From the NCBI GenBank assembly GCA_030407085.1, contig CM059582.1, positions 52,527,001 to 52,591,000 on the forward strand: DNA of 64,000 nt, given 5' to 3'. The notes beneath the pieces are model-generated. The model searched no databases. It saw nothing but the letters and a program-made list of their open reading frames with translations, and had not been told where the DNA came from. Of this stretch, positions 25,801-39,257 are shown piece after piece; the first letter of the stretch is position 1; each line of letters starts with the position of its first letter. A program made the position numbers and the translations under genes. The DNA is from Trichopria drosophilae (taxonomy: Eukaryota; Arthropoda; Insecta; Hymenoptera; Diapriidae).

Positions 25801-27787
25801 CTGAAACGATTCCTCGTTTTGAATAGAAATGCACGAACTACACTAAAATATATGTACCACTTTTCAGCTCAGAATTGTACAATTCAAACATATTTTATAA
25901 CACAATTCAAACAAATATTACAGTGGTTAAGTCATTTATTTCCATGCTGATTGAACATTTTGAAATTCCGTTTTTTTAACATTTATCATATTTTTGTTCA
26001 GAGCTATAATTTTAAAATTGACACTATTATTCGTATCAAAATCATGCTCTCAAAGAATCATGAATGACATACAACATTCAAACTGAAACTTGCACCATAG
26101 ATAAATGTAGAACCAACAGTTAATATGCATCACTTATTACAATATCCTGTATAAAAATTTAGTGTTGTGATATACTTTGTTAAAAAACATAATGTTATAC
26201 TATATATTAACTTATGAAACTACATAATATGTGCTGCGTACCTATAAACTTTCGTTAAGCTAATCAGGACAACTTGTTCTCAAGTCATCTAACCTAAACA
26301 AATTAATTTATAAGGGAGACGAGATGAAGCATCTGTGTAAGTTTAGATGTTATTACCTAATGTAGATTTATGAAAACATTATTATAGAAGCACCTCTTAA
26401 ATATTTAATGAAAAATTCAAAAGCAATTCTAGTTGAAAAAATTAATGGACATAAATTTAGTGCATTAACAGAACCTTGAAAAATGCACGTTAATTATAAT
26501 GTAACCAAGTCAGAATAAATGACTGACAATAATAATCTAATAATTAATCTAAAGCACTTATAGTCCGGAGTAAATACAATAATGGTGTTAAAACCATTAA
26601 AAATTCGATCTTATTCATATTGTAGTAGATTAAACCTTAAAGTATTATTTTTTACTATACCATTGTAAATGTTCTTTGTTGAATGTTGAATAGAACTTTG
26701 AAATATCAGTCCTTACAATTTTAACACCGAATTAATTTGCATATAATTAGATTAATTACATTCAATGGCTTTAAGAACATTTCTTGTTAAACGGTAATGT
26801 AATTCTTATCTATTAAATATTTTAAAGTCCGTATTTCGTAAAGTTTCACAGTCATCTATTTGCGTAGATTATTATTACACGTGTTTTATATAATTTAAAT
26901 CAATAATGCAGTACAACTTTGCTTCAAACTTCAAAGGGATTTGGTTTGTAATTGTAATAGACGTACCGGACAATTGAAAAGCTTAATTTTTTTAATTAAA
27001 CTTTGGATTCACTGATTTAGAAAGAAACTAATCAGCTTTTAGAATAACCAATATAGTTTATAAAAAATTTTATTCAATTACTGAAGTAACAAAACAAAAT
27101 ATATACATCTTTTTACTACCTGCACCGATAATGGTTAAAATTGTTGTAACGATTGGCTACAAGAGATAACTAATTTATTGTAGAAAACCATTAAAAGAAT
27201 CCGGTTCTGATATAATATGTTTCGGTTCGATGGAGCGGAAATAAAACTGGGTACGTCATGTATTTCACTGTCAGGTCTTTTTGCATGCATTCTCTAGTAT
27301 TTACTTCTTATTCGACTCTGTATCTCCCGCTGAATACGTAAATAGAATATACGTATCATTGGAAACAAGTACAGACATGGATGTCGAATCACATTATTTT
27401 CGAAATAAGTAAAAAGAATATGTGACAGCCTAAAAAAGTAATGTTATAGCAATTTCCTAGAAATGTAGAAATAATCTCGAAATAAAGTATATACTTTTCT
27501 GTAGGATGTTTATATTACTAAAGAAAGTTTGTTGTAAATTATTAAAATAGAAGAAAACTAATAACTAATATATGTATTATAAATGCTGACAATACATTTA
27601 TAATATTTCTGAAAAAATTATTTTTTTCATTAAATTTGAAATATTGATTTCAACAAACATTTTACTATACAATACGCATCGAAATTGATTATTTTAGATC
27701 AAAATACAAATTCATCACTAAACAGTACCTTTTAAAAAAATATAAATAAACGTGTTTCTTACAACTTCCGTTTTATATACTTGAAAA
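22831..27787. other. AT-rich spacer
   Basis: Almost 5 kb without a repeat, splice-bounded frame or GC island. The frames present are below 90 codons and AT-driven. Confidence 0.5.
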
Positions 27788-27789
27788 TA

Positions 27790-28052
27790 CACTGATAAAA
27801 AGATTTATTTGTCGTAAAGAAGACTTATTTAAATACGCTGGAAGAAACCATTTGTTAACAGTAAACAACTTTAGTTAATAGTTAAAATATATTTCTTAAT
27901 AATTATTAACATTTGTTAACAGCCAAATACGTGTCTTAATTATTAAGAGATGTGTTTTAACTATTAGCTAAAGTTGTATACTGTTAACAAATGGTTTCTT
28001 TCAGCGTATTTAAATAAACCTTCTTTACGCCAAATAAATCTTTTTATCAGTG
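27790..28052. mobile_element. 263-bp TA-flanked MITE with about 110-bp inverted arms
   Basis: The left end CACTGATAAAAAGATTTATT and the reverse complement of the right end are identical over this stretch, and the arms stay paired for about 110 bp each, leaving a loop of about 25 nt. TA duplications sit at 27788-27789 and 28053-28054. This is a textbook mariner/Tc1-type deletion derivative. The high arm identity suggests recent activity. Confidence 0.85.
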
Positions 28053-28054
28053 TA

Positions 28055-28958
28055 ACATTGGCGGATTTAAATATATAATTTACCCAGCGCTCGATACTGT
28101 ATAGTAAATAAACAGTTATTACACCATTTGACTTATACTTTACTATTCCGAATTGAATGATGATGATTTTTTAAATTCAGACGTTTCTCTAGGTGTACTT
28201 AAACTGTGATTAATCTGTGCAGAGTTTGTATAGAATTTCGACAATTTTAATTAGGATTGTAACCACCAGATGCTGTCGCGACTCTAGGATTTCTCGCCAT
28301 CATTACCCCTGTTATAGAAGTGGTTTTTCATTTGGTCATAAGGCAGCCAATCGCTATCTACTGATATTGCATAAAATTTATCTTATGCGTACAGCTTTCT
28401 GCATAAATATGAAGTTGATACTCTGGCATCGTATACAACTTTATGATCAATTATTATTTTAAAAATTCCATCCTTAATATGAGAACTTCCTGAAATAAAA
28501 GTTTGAAATAGATGAAATTATTATACAATTTGCCTCAATGCAGTTTTCCTGGTTTAATGACTGCATTTGTAAACAAATAATTCTTTAGATCGTAAATATA
28601 AATATAAATAATGTAATTGAGTTTAATTTTAGGTGTAATCGGTGTTTTGAATAAACAAAAACAACAACATAATATTACATGTGCTTTAGATGTAAAAAAA
28701 CAGAAAATAAAAAATGACTCTTTCTTAAATTCGAAAATGAAATTTTTCAGGAGAGTTGTTCGGTTTTCAGTAATTAAAGAGAGTAGTTATATTTAATCAT
28801 AGTTCCTTTAGAGATTATGTAGATCTTGCCATTATAACTATCTAGTGCAACTATATACAGAATTGTTATGGCACGATCATTTTCTACACGAGTATTAGCT
28901 TAGTGTACTGTAAACGTTTAAAAAAGGGTTTGGTTACTGTTTCCGCGATTCTGCTATC
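28055..28958. other. AT-rich spacer
   Basis: Nothing recognisable. An 81-codon frame at 28217-28462 has no supporting signal. Confidence 0.5.
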
Positions 28959-28959
28959 T

Positions 28960-29146
28960 GGGGAACAAAGTTCCGAAAATCAAAACGCCGAAAGGCTAAA
29001 ATTTCGATATTACGTGAGTTCAAGGTATTTTAATTTGCTTTCTTTTCGTCGAATTTTCAAAAATAAAGTGAAGAAAAGCACGCTTAAGCCATGTTATATC
29101 GAAATTTTGTCCTTCCGGGATTTTGATTTTCGGAACTTTGTTCCCC
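28960..29146. mobile_element. 187-bp MITE with about 50-bp inverted termini
   Basis: The left end GGGGAACAAAGTTCCGAAAA and the reverse complement of the right end are identical over this length and continue as AAATTTCGATAT with few differences. The terminus itself is a small palindrome (GGAACNNNGTTCC). The frame at 28903-29154 runs across it and simply reads the two arms. The target duplication is not evident. Confidence 0.75.
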
Positions 29147-31866
29147 GGCCTTGAAGGATTTGTTCAGTTACTATGAATTTAAAGTTTAATAAGAAAATTA
29201 ATTTACCGACAATTGGGGAAACTAATTGAGCATATATTAGTTATCTTCAAACGTTTGATGAAAAGCGATAGAAATGACAAATCATTTCAGTAATTTTTTA
29301 GTAAATTTGTATATAGTAAAAAGTTATTACTATATAAAAAATGTGTTTGGCTATCTAATTTGTCGAGATCACTCTGTATATAGTAAAATTACGATGACTG
29401 TCTGATAACCTACCTACTATCTAACTAGACATCAATTTTATCCATGAATTTTTTTTGGATACTGAAACAATGCATAAGCAACAAATTTTGGATTACACTT
29501 ACATTTTCCATTTATAAGGACTATATAAGTCAATATATAAATTTAATAATCTTAAAATTCTTCTAACATATTTTTTCAACTTTTCGGGATTGTGCACTAA
29601 TTTATCAAGTACATTTATCGTTATTTATGACTAGATATTGATATCGCTGCATGTAGAATGATATGTTTTAAAAATATAAATATATTATATTAATTGCATA
29701 ATAATATTTATTAAAATTGAAACAAAAAAAATATGATCAAAACATATGTTCCCTAAAAATCGAAATAAATATGACCCATATAGAAGCAATACAACTCGGT
29801 AAATAAATATGAATTCAGTTTACTGCGTCATAAAAAAATATGCACTGAGCATAATTTGTGGCGAGTTTGTCAGGCATCACGCGTGGTTGGCACTTGCTGA
29901 TATACCTTTGAACATCGCAATACCAGCTGAGTAAACTGAAGTAGTAAAATCATCACTCATGACTGATTCAAGATTTACGGCACCGCGATACAATGACAAA
30001 TTCAATTTCTGTTTCAAACGTTTTTGTCGCTCTGTTGCCCTTGACGGTTTTCCGTTTCTCTACATCAAACTGAATGGGTCCTTTCACGCACGTGTATGTT
30101 ACGTTCCTATTATTAAAATATTCGAATACAGTCGGAAACGATTGGAAACATTCCATTGTCGATATTCGTATCATATTTGGGCAAAATAAACTTTACAATT
30201 GCTGTGTTTATTCCGAAATGGAAATAATCAACAATTACAAGTAAATTGCCCTTTTATGATTATTGTTCATTCTGTTAATTAAAATACAATTCATTTTTTA
30301 TAGTCAATGGTCAATATTAGATTCCTTTTTTGCTATTTTTCTCTCAAACGTTTTGTTATTATCCCGATAAATAAAACAGTAGCTTCTAATAGCGATAAAA
30401 TATATATGAATGTGTGATGTTTATCTTTTATCGCAGAAATGAATGTATTGGAGTTCTATTCAGAAGAAAGGGAAATGCAATTTCAACGCCACATGTTGAG
30501 CGTTACCTATGCTTCAAAAGTCGTTATTATTACACCTATTTTACAATCGTATATAAAAAGTGTAATATTGCGATCAACGATGAAATTTTATTTCTTGCCT
30601 GATCATTTCCTGGCGTAAAGTATTTGATCTGCATTTTTTTATATATGTTTATGTTTTTCGTATTATATAAACCACGATATTTTCATGATTCCTTTTTTAC
30701 ATTATTACTATTAGCGGCACATGTAATTTATGTTACCATAATTTAGAGCTCTGCAGAACAATAGGCTAAATGAAATAAGCAATTAAATAAATAAGTAAAT
30801 AAAATACTGACAAATACCAAGAATTACCAGTACTTATTAACTAAAAACGGTCCAGAAATGAAGAAATAATAAAGAATATGATTGAATTTAATAAAAAAAT
30901 CAGGCAATCAAAAGTGGCCGCTATTCTTCTTTCAGTTAATTACATAAATTTTAAGACTAAAAGAAATCTGTTGACTTCTTTACGTTATTGAAAATGTTTT
31001 ATCAGTTCCATTCAATCATTTTCGTTTTAATATTAAATTTTTCAGGGTGGAAAATCTTTTATATCAAACTTATATCTCGGCAATGCACTTCGAAGTCATG
31101 GGGAGTTTCATTTTGCAATAAAGTCCTCCTTATACAATTTTTTGTAAAATTCATAAATCCTTCTACTATTCAAGTCGCACGTTGAAAATATGCCGAGAGC
31201 ATTATCTCTACGTTGAATATTTATGTAAATGAAATAATAAAATATCATTTTATTGTTGTTCTATTGGACGAAATGGGTCGTACATAAAAATAAAATTAAG
31301 ACTACCTTCATCATTACATATTTTCGCATTATATACGAATGGTGAATGACAAATTTTATAACATGATAGCATATACAAAGGAGGCATTCCTAGCATTTCA
31401 ACTTCGAACCATATATTTTGTAGAAATTCTCTCAACTTGCCCATTTCCGTCTTTTCACAGACCGACATAAAATCGATTAGCAGTTTTAAAAGCTCTATTA
31501 TGAAGTACATTTTCTCGAATTTTTCCGCTTTTCTGATATTTCATTCTCTCTGGAAAGCATATTTTAATTTAGTAGATGTGTCAAACTAAAACTTAAGAAT
31601 ATATTGCATCCACGTTCGTTGATCAAATTACCCAATAGGTCGTCTTGCATTGTATATCGAGAAAATATATATTGGTAAAACAACTACATCATGACACAAG
31701 GTATATTTTGGTTAATTTTCTTCCAGGAGTGTACAAGAGTTAAAAACAACGGATTACTTTTATCATTTTTAAATGACTTAAAGTATGGTAATTATATGTA
31801 AAAGAACACCGAGATAACGTATTAGTACAAACCTAGGTAGACATTTTTAAGAAAAACAAACATAGT
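29147..31866. other. AT-rich spacer
   Basis: A slightly GC-raised patch at 29930-30160 is open on both strands (76 and 68 codons) with no domain. Otherwise empty. Confidence 0.45.
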
Positions 31867-31867
31867 G

Positions 31868-32029
31868 CTGACCCAGTACTTTTCGCCGAAGTTCAAACTC
31901 CTCCCCAAACGACGCAATACGCCCCGGGATGCACTGAGGAGCTCCTGAGGACTTCCAAGTGTCCGCTTTTGTCCTCGGAAGTCCATTACTGGGCTAGTTA
32001 TAGCATTAAACACTGGCCAGTACTGAATG
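31868..32029. repeat. CAGTACTG dispersed repeat, copy A
   Basis: The segment 31982-32029 matches 38762-38809 at about 75% identity (CCATTACTGGGC...CCAGTACTGA). The upstream piece TGACCCAGTACTTTTCGC matches TGACCTAGTACTATTCGC at 38714. The spacing between the two pieces is about 65 bp larger here. Composition is GC-raised. A non-autonomous element family of unknown class. Confidence 0.5.
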
Positions 32030-35000
32030 CTTTAGTTGCAGAGTATGACATCAGTACTGCCTTCTAGTAATACTAAATTAATTGCCGGAGTTATTGTAGG
32101 TGTACATTGCAGACAAAGAAAACAAAATCGTTAAAATATACGAAGAGTTCTTACAGATTTATATATTCATTAAGTAGATATTTAAATTAATTTTTATATT
32201 TATCACATATTATCGTTCGGATATGTAAATGTTGACTTTTAGCTCATACAAACAATTTTTCATTCTTCCATAAAAAATTAGAGAATTTTTTCATTTCGTC
32301 GAATTTTCAATATTGCCTTGGTTAATTCGTTTATTAATACGCATATTCAGAAAACAAATTCGTTGAATATAGATTTTATAGATTTTTTGCACTGGCATGC
32401 AATTATTTATTTTTAATTAAACAATGGTTATCTTGGTGAAAAATCGTTTTAAAATTTTTTATATTTATTTTAACGCTCTTGGCCAGTCAACTGTAAGTTC
32501 AAAAAATTACATAAATTTATTATGAATTACAGAGACAGTGGGGATATTGAAAAAAAAACATGGATGAAAAGGGTTAATGTATTAAAAATGGCTTTAAAAA
32601 GAGGTGTTGAAAAGGAAGACCCCTGGATTAGTATTTTGCCGATTGTAAAGAGAATAAAACGACTTATTGGATATAAAAATAGTTTTGACGACCAACTCAA
32701 ATATGGCATGTTTTCAATTAAATTTCAAATTTCATCTTTAAAATACAATTTTAATCATTACAAAAACTTATTTAAATAATAAAAAAGTTGCAATTAGTAT
32801 AATGAAAAATTTCAATTTAGATTTGTGACTATAATTTTTTTTCGGCAACTGCTAAATTATATATTATTATTTCAGAATAATATAAACAGCGTATAGCATC
32901 ATTTTCGAATACGGCAGCAAAATCATCGAATCAAAACTTTATACCTTTGTTGACCTGTAATTTTCAATATAATTAACATGATTATAATATAGTTAATACA
33001 TGTGGCTATGTATGCAAGGTAAATCGGAAATGTAGTAAAATAATGAGGATTGAATTTATTATTGATAAATAGATATTCGTTCAATGATCATTAAAGCTGA
33101 TAATATTTCTTCAATATAAATGAATCGTTATATTAAATTTTGCATACTATTGCTAAATGAGTACAAAAGGTATTCAAGTATAACTAATTTAATATAAAAT
33201 ATTAATTAAATTTTTAGGATACGTAATAATCAACCCGTTCGAAAATATTTCGTCATATACATATATACGCATTTTCTAGAATATGAGATACAGAATAATT
33301 TATACTGAAAAAAATAAAAATTGGATTTAAGTAAAAAAAAACAATGGATATTTGCGGGAAAATGAAAATGCTATTTTTCTAAAGGAACATTTATTCATCT
33401 TAATTAAGGACTAGAACTATTTACAGAACCAACTTTTCTATTCGGAAACTGTTATTGATTAAAACTGGATTCCCTGCAAAGCTACACAGAGAAACAAAAA
33501 TTCATGGAATAGTGTAAAAATGGTAGAAGTGGTTGTAATACATAGTGATAGTAGAATTAACAATATCAAAAGTTGTCCTTGACTGTATGTAATATCAACA
33601 ATTCAGAATATGGTAATTTGTTTCTTTTACACTATTATTACTGTAACAAATGGTTCTTTTTGTTTAATTCATTTTATTACATCTATTTTACTACTCAGGA
33701 ATATTTAAAGTGAATTTAGATTGTAAAATTGGGTATATTTGAGGTTATGTAAGGTGATGGGTATTTACGTATCGGGAAATTGTAAATGGAACAGTGGCAT
33801 TGTCTTGTTCACTTCCGAAATAGTTAATTTAACTATTTTTTGTAATTCAGTGTTTCACTTTTTTGAAATTGTTGCATCAATTACTTTTTTTCTTTCTGTA
33901 CTCTGTAAATTCCTTGCAGTGAAAATTGAACCGCGCTTTCATAGAGTGACATTGTCAGTCTTAATAAAAGAGTGGCTCAACTTTATCTCCCAAGAATTTA
34001 GTATAAGATGAAAGAAAGAGTGTAAGAATATGTTGTTATTATTATAATCGTTATTTTCCTATTAAGAAAGGGTAACAAACTCCCTCTTATTCATAGAAAT
34101 TTCTTTCAATAAATAAGAACATTTATAATAACAGTAATCAGAGGAAGGGCTAGCGTAAACACGGGAGGTTATACTTATTTAATATTAATACGATTTTAGC
34201 TTGACGAACGATATATTTTTAATATAAAAAATATACTTGTGCTTTCTACTACCAGGCATTCTTTGCAGTCGGAATTTTTTTTATTATTCCTATCCCATTG
34301 CTCCAGAATAATATTGTCCATACTAATGCATCGAATGCTATCTGTGAGACCGACAGGAAATTTGAGCGATGTTATTGCCTTCACTTTCTAGAATATATGT
34401 ATTAAGAATATTTTCATATTCAAAGATTCAAAAATTGACAGAAAAAGAATTGTACAAATGCATACAATAGACTGCATAATTTATTTCGCGTTGTATTTAA
34501 ATAAATGCTGTGTCCATCACTTTAAAGAAATTAGCTAATATGTCTAACAGTTCATCTTCATGCAGGTAGTTTTTCGACTTTTAAATATGACTATAAGATC
34601 TACATCGTTCCTGATGGAGTAGCGTTATTTACGCTTTCCCATACAATAATTATCACAATAAATCAAGGTTATCCCACTTTATTAATGTTCAATTAAATTC
34701 AAAACTATTGGTACAAACCACAGTTAATAAATACTACAATTCAACTGAGCAACACGCAATATTGCAGTTAAAAATATGATATAATTATACTTATTCGGAG
34801 CTAGATTCAGAGGACAATCCCCTTTATGGAACAATTGATTCAGCTCATTATGTAATATAAAATCTTATCAAGAAATCCTCTTTTTCATTCCAGGTCGTTA
34901 TAATAATTCAAATAAAAAATCAGATAAATACATAAAGGCCAATGCTGATATAATAAATACGATGTAATTTCTTGAAGTGACTTCCAACGAACATCGGTCC

Positions 35001-36640
35001 TTCGTCGAGAAAACTGAACAAACCTTATCTCCAGCAGTTTCTCTCAAATTGACTTTTTATCGTTAATCGCATTTCTCAGACTGAACTAAAATACAAATGA
35101 ATTTAAAATTTTTTGCTTCACTTTATCACGACAAATGTTCAATAATAAATACAAATTCCCGGGAATATTGAATTAATTCTCCCTCTTATTTTGCTTGCTC
35201 ATAAGGAATTCCATAATAAATTTTTTAAAAAGTATTGAAGTGTTCATCTAGTTAAAACTTTGGACTGAATGAAATCTTAGTTTAGAAAGGAAACGAAATA
35301 ATGCTATTTCTTGACATATTGTTTTCTTTTTTAAAAATTCATATAAACATGTGAAGTATAAGAATGTATGCGATTATAAATTTAGGTTCGTCATGTTTTA
35401 ATCTAACCTTACAATAAATCAATGCTTTAAACGAAATAGCAACAACTTACGATGTGGAAATCATTCATTCAACATTTTGTCAGATCGGATATGTAATAAA
35501 AATTTTTCATTAAGAAACAGCTCTTATCTGTATTCCGTTAATTTTATTAAATTTAGTTTGCTTAATTTAGCTTTAAAGTTAAATAACATCAATATTAATT
35601 TTAAATAATCTAAAAATGATTCAATGGTTGATGTTACGACAAGGTCGAAATTGAAATCGGTTTCCTTTTATTTAGCCCAAGCCAGTATCTTTTATGATCG
35701 CGGATAAAATTTTTAAAATATATATCTGACAGAAGCTTCACTTCAAAGAAAACTTTTAAGTATTCTTTTCAAAAGTTCTCAGTCTTTGATCTCTTGCTAC
35801 TTTCTTTAACTCTTCTGTGTTTTACAGAACTTGATCTGGAACACTTTTCACTGCAAAATAAGCAGATCTTATATTTAGGTTTCTTTTTTTTTTAATAACT
35901 GTATTCTACTTAAGCTTAGTGTAACTCGTTGTGTAACTGATTGCCCGCGGATTCATTCCTAAGAAGGATTTAAGTACTCGTAAATAAAATTAATATATGA
36001 ATTGGCTGAGATTACCGGTTTATAGAAAACATAATTTCAATTTATCGTTTACAACAATAATGTTAACCAAAATGTATCGTTTTGGAGCAATTTATGAGAC
36101 TTTGTAAATTTGATAACAACTGAAGTTGTAATCGAAAAACTTTCTGAATAGAGTGGATCATTGACATTTTTCATCACGTTGACATTGAATAAAGCTTCCC
36201 TTTTACGAGCCTCGACTTTATAACGAACTGCTTCAATTTGAAGCTTTATATCGGCTCAGCAAAGCCACCCTTCAAATTCTCTCGACCACTTGACACAGGA
36301 CGTCAACTTATCTAAAAATTTTCCGCCTTCAGCAATTTCAACAACATTTTGCACTACACGACAAATCGATAGTAGTGTCTACCCTACAAAAGAGGAGCGT
36401 CACCCTATTCAAGAAGTCAAGTGTTAACGGCTCAAAGAATTAACGCTGTTACCACCGGAATTTGAATGATACAAGGGTTCCACAAAATTCGTTAAACAAA
36501 ATCTGAGTGTTTTGAACTTGTTTACGCTTTTTCAGTCCTTACATTGTTTTTTTTAATTAGAAACTGTTTGTGAGAGTTCACTTTTTATCAATTCGTTTTC
36601 AGTGTTCAAGATTGATTTGTACTGTTTGTTTTCGATTTCT
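32030..36640. other. AT-rich spacer
   Basis: Long tract without a supported feature. A 90-codon frame at 33739-34011 and an 85-codon frame at 32522-32779 lack any recognisable content. Confidence 0.5.
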
Positions 36641-36878
36641 GGAAATAAGAAAGACATAGATCTAGGAGCTTATAGCTAAACTGGCGTTACAAAAACAAAA
36701 ACGTCTTGGGACCTGAAGCTGTGTTTCTTCCATCGTTGCACTCCACCCGAAAAGTAGCGCAACGAAGAAACCGCCGATAAATAATGGAATCGGACGTGGA
36801 GTATTCCTTCCTTTTCTTACCGGCATTATCGTTATTAATAGCACTATCAGACGCATTAATCTTCCCTATAGTCGCACG

Positions 36879-36944
36879 ATGTCTGCATGCATTTGTTCCG
36901 AGACAGCAGGAAACGAGATTGAATCCGGGGATTTCTTTTTATGT
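36879..36944 (+). CDS. Candidate first coding exon (22 codons) with consensus donor
   Basis: The ATG at 36879 opens 22 codons (starting MSACICSETAG) and ends exactly at a consensus donor, GTAAGT at 36945-36950, in phase 0. It sits at the edge of a GC-raised patch (36650-36960) that could be a 5' UTR or promoter. The frame also stays open through the donor to 37103. A minus-strand frame (36662-36856) with one hydrophobic segment overlaps the patch and is an alternative. No family is recognised. Confidence 0.22.
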
Positions 36945-36959
36945 GTAAGTGTCGCGAAT

Positions 36960-37720
36960 GTCGGCCAAGCTAAATGTCTGTCGTTGTCAGACACTATAAA
37001 AGATGATCAGCGCACTTTTGGATTAATACGTGATTACCTCATCTTGATTAATCAGAATTATGACAATTACACATTTATCAATAAATTATTAGCAAACGTA
37101 TGAGACTACGTTTCAATGTTTGATTCCATCTTTCGGTACAATAAACAAGATTCGCTAAGAGTACTTGAGTATATATATGAACAGTTCATGCAAATTTCCT
37201 TTTTCCACATTCGAATTGCAATGTACGTATCAATTTTCATGACCAATAGTTTAATAAAGTTTGATGGAAGTTATATATGTATTCTAGTTTCAAAATCTAT
37301 ATTGGTAATGTATTTGTGGAATCCACGAATGGACACGTACAATAGTTGAATTGTGTACAATTTATTACCAGTGGACATCAAAGCATTGTTATAGGCGCAA
37401 CCGCAGAATTCTAAACAGCATCGCATCTGCCTGTAGTTTCTAAAGTTACTCTATTTACTGAAACTACTTTTATCGATGCGTAATTTATGCTTAATATCTG
37501 CCTCTTCATCAATGTAGGTTGATCTTATTTTTTAATTTGTCAATCAAATTTTAGTTACAAAACTAGTTTTTAAACATCAACTCGTCTTAAAAAACAACGT
37601 TTTCTTTATTTTACCGCGTATATATGAAAGCAGTAACATATAAATATAATTTTTGTTATTTTACCATTTATTTTCAGAATTCTCTATACATTATTTTTAT
37701 AGCATAACGGTACTTTGCAC
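36960..37720. other. AT-rich spacer
   Basis: Continuation of open but AT-driven frames (to 37349), with no splice or domain support. Confidence 0.4.
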
Positions 37721-37888
37721 ATGGTTGGAAGGTACAGGCAACGTGCCGAGGAAGTCAAAAGGAGTCACTTCGAGTTAATGTCCACTTGCCTTTGTGACCC
37801 AGCAAGTTTCAGTCTATCACGTACTTCGAGACATGCCTGTTCTCGACTTAACGAAAGACGAGAGACCTCTATTCAAAATTACCTTTAA
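37721..37888 (+). CDS. Small ORF (55 codons) in a GC island, unrecognised
   Basis: The ATG at 37721 opens 55 codons to TAA at 37886, starting MVGRYRQRAEEVKRSHFE. It is Arg/Glu-rich at the start and Cys/Ser/Arg-rich later. The island (about 37725-37875) is markedly GC-richer than its flanks. No family is recognised. It may equally be a conserved non-coding element or RNA gene. Confidence 0.2.
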   Translation: MVGRYRQRAEEVKRSHFELMSTCLCDPASFSLSRTSRHACSRLNERRETSIQNYL

Positions 37889-38713
37889 TTCTATAATTCA
37901 ATTTGTATGAACGGATTTTTTAATTCAATATTATATAAATATATCTTACTTAATTGATAGCGTATTCGCCTTCAAAAATACCTAAAATTATTAATACCAT
38001 GTCTTACATGAGCTTCTAAGGATTTAATTAGGTCGCATACATTAATTACTTCAATAATACTTCTGGAAGAATTTCATTACAAGCTCGAGGATTAGTATAT
38101 AGATGAAAGAGTCATCGTGATGAAAACTACAACTAAAATGAAGCGATAAAATAATTCGTACTTTGAGATGACCTTTAAAGGTTAATACAAAAACTTGTTA
38201 TTTTTTAACGTAAAATTAAAAATAGGCAGATTGCTTTTCCAATATAAAATAGATCTAAAAATAGAACGAACCTTTACGAAAAGTATACTTTTCACTATCT
38301 CTCATTTCAGTAGGTATAATATGAGGATTAATAAAATTTAGCCTTTTAACTTCGCAAGAAAAGTTCTACGTTTAGATTGCCTGAGTGCGAGATTTTTAAA
38401 AAGTGCTTACTAGAATTTCGGAACAGATTTAACATAAACGAATTGAAATTCAGAGATCATCGTATAAATTTAGGTATCTAGTCGATGTTTGAGGTTGGGG
38501 TTATAAGTTCACCTGGTCCACTGGGAACCAAAGTAGGGTATTTTTTGTTTGTTGTGACTTATGCAAGAAAGGCATTGATAAATATGAATACGGTTTTAAT
38601 GAAAACTATAGAACACGTCCAGGCCAAATACTTAATGCTAATTTCCTCCACCTAAGAGTCGCGATGGTTAAGTGGTTACCAAGACAGAAATTTGTACTAA
38701 AAACCCACCGTCA
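37889..38713. other. AT-rich spacer
   Basis: Nothing recognisable. Confidence 0.5.
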
Positions 38714-38809
38714 TGACCTAGTACTATTCGCTAGAGTTTTAGTACTGACCGTCTTTATTGGACCATTACTGGGCCTGTTATGGCACGTACTGCTTTCCAG
38801 TACTGACTG
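38714..38809. repeat. CAGTACTG dispersed repeat, copy B
   Basis: It pairs with 31868-32029. This copy is shorter between the two conserved blocks, so one copy has an insertion or the other a deletion. The frame at 38758-38958 runs over it and is not considered coding. Confidence 0.5.
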
Positions 38810-39059
38810 CTGGTCTTAAAAGAAATGTTCTCAGTATCGACATTCTTAGGTCCATGGTATCGACGCTTTCTTTCCTCAGAGCACACGAATATGAAGATAA
38901 AGAAATTATGCCAGTACTAGTTGTAGACACCGTTTCGATATTTTATATTCCTATTTAACTGAACATCTTCAACAATGTATGCATCGCGTATACGCGAGAC
39001 TTTTTCTGCGGTGTCCATATACTCCATTCACAGCTCAAAAAATAAGTACATATCAGATA

Positions 39060-39257
39060 CAGCAGTCCTCCCCTTAAGTTTTACATTTAGGCTTTCAAGA
39101 TGGCGGCTTCTTCCCTTAAGTTTAACTCATGGAGTATAGATATATTGAACCCTTCCGCGCGCCGTGCGCATTCGCGTCAAAACATATGGGAAGAAACTCG
39201 CAAAACTTACGGGAAGTATAAAACTTAAGGTAAGTAAACTTAAGGGGAGGACTACTG
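39060..39257. mobile_element. 198-bp TA-flanked pogo/Tigger-like MITE
   Basis: The termini CAGCAGTCCTCCCCTTAAGT and (reverse complement) CAGTAGTCCTCCCCTTAAGT differ at one position in 20. TA lies at 39058-39059 and 39258-39259. CAGTNGTCC-type termini with TA targets are characteristic of the pogo/Tigger branch of the Tc1/mariner superfamily. The interior repeats CTTAAG words and holds AAGATGGCGGC, a YY1/Pho-like site. No coding capacity. Confidence 0.82.

Noticed and set aside
33484..33665. Possible MITE with CACAGAGAAACAAAAATT start
   Set aside because: Only a short inner AATAGTGTAAAA inverted pair is convincing. The proposed ends do not match each other.
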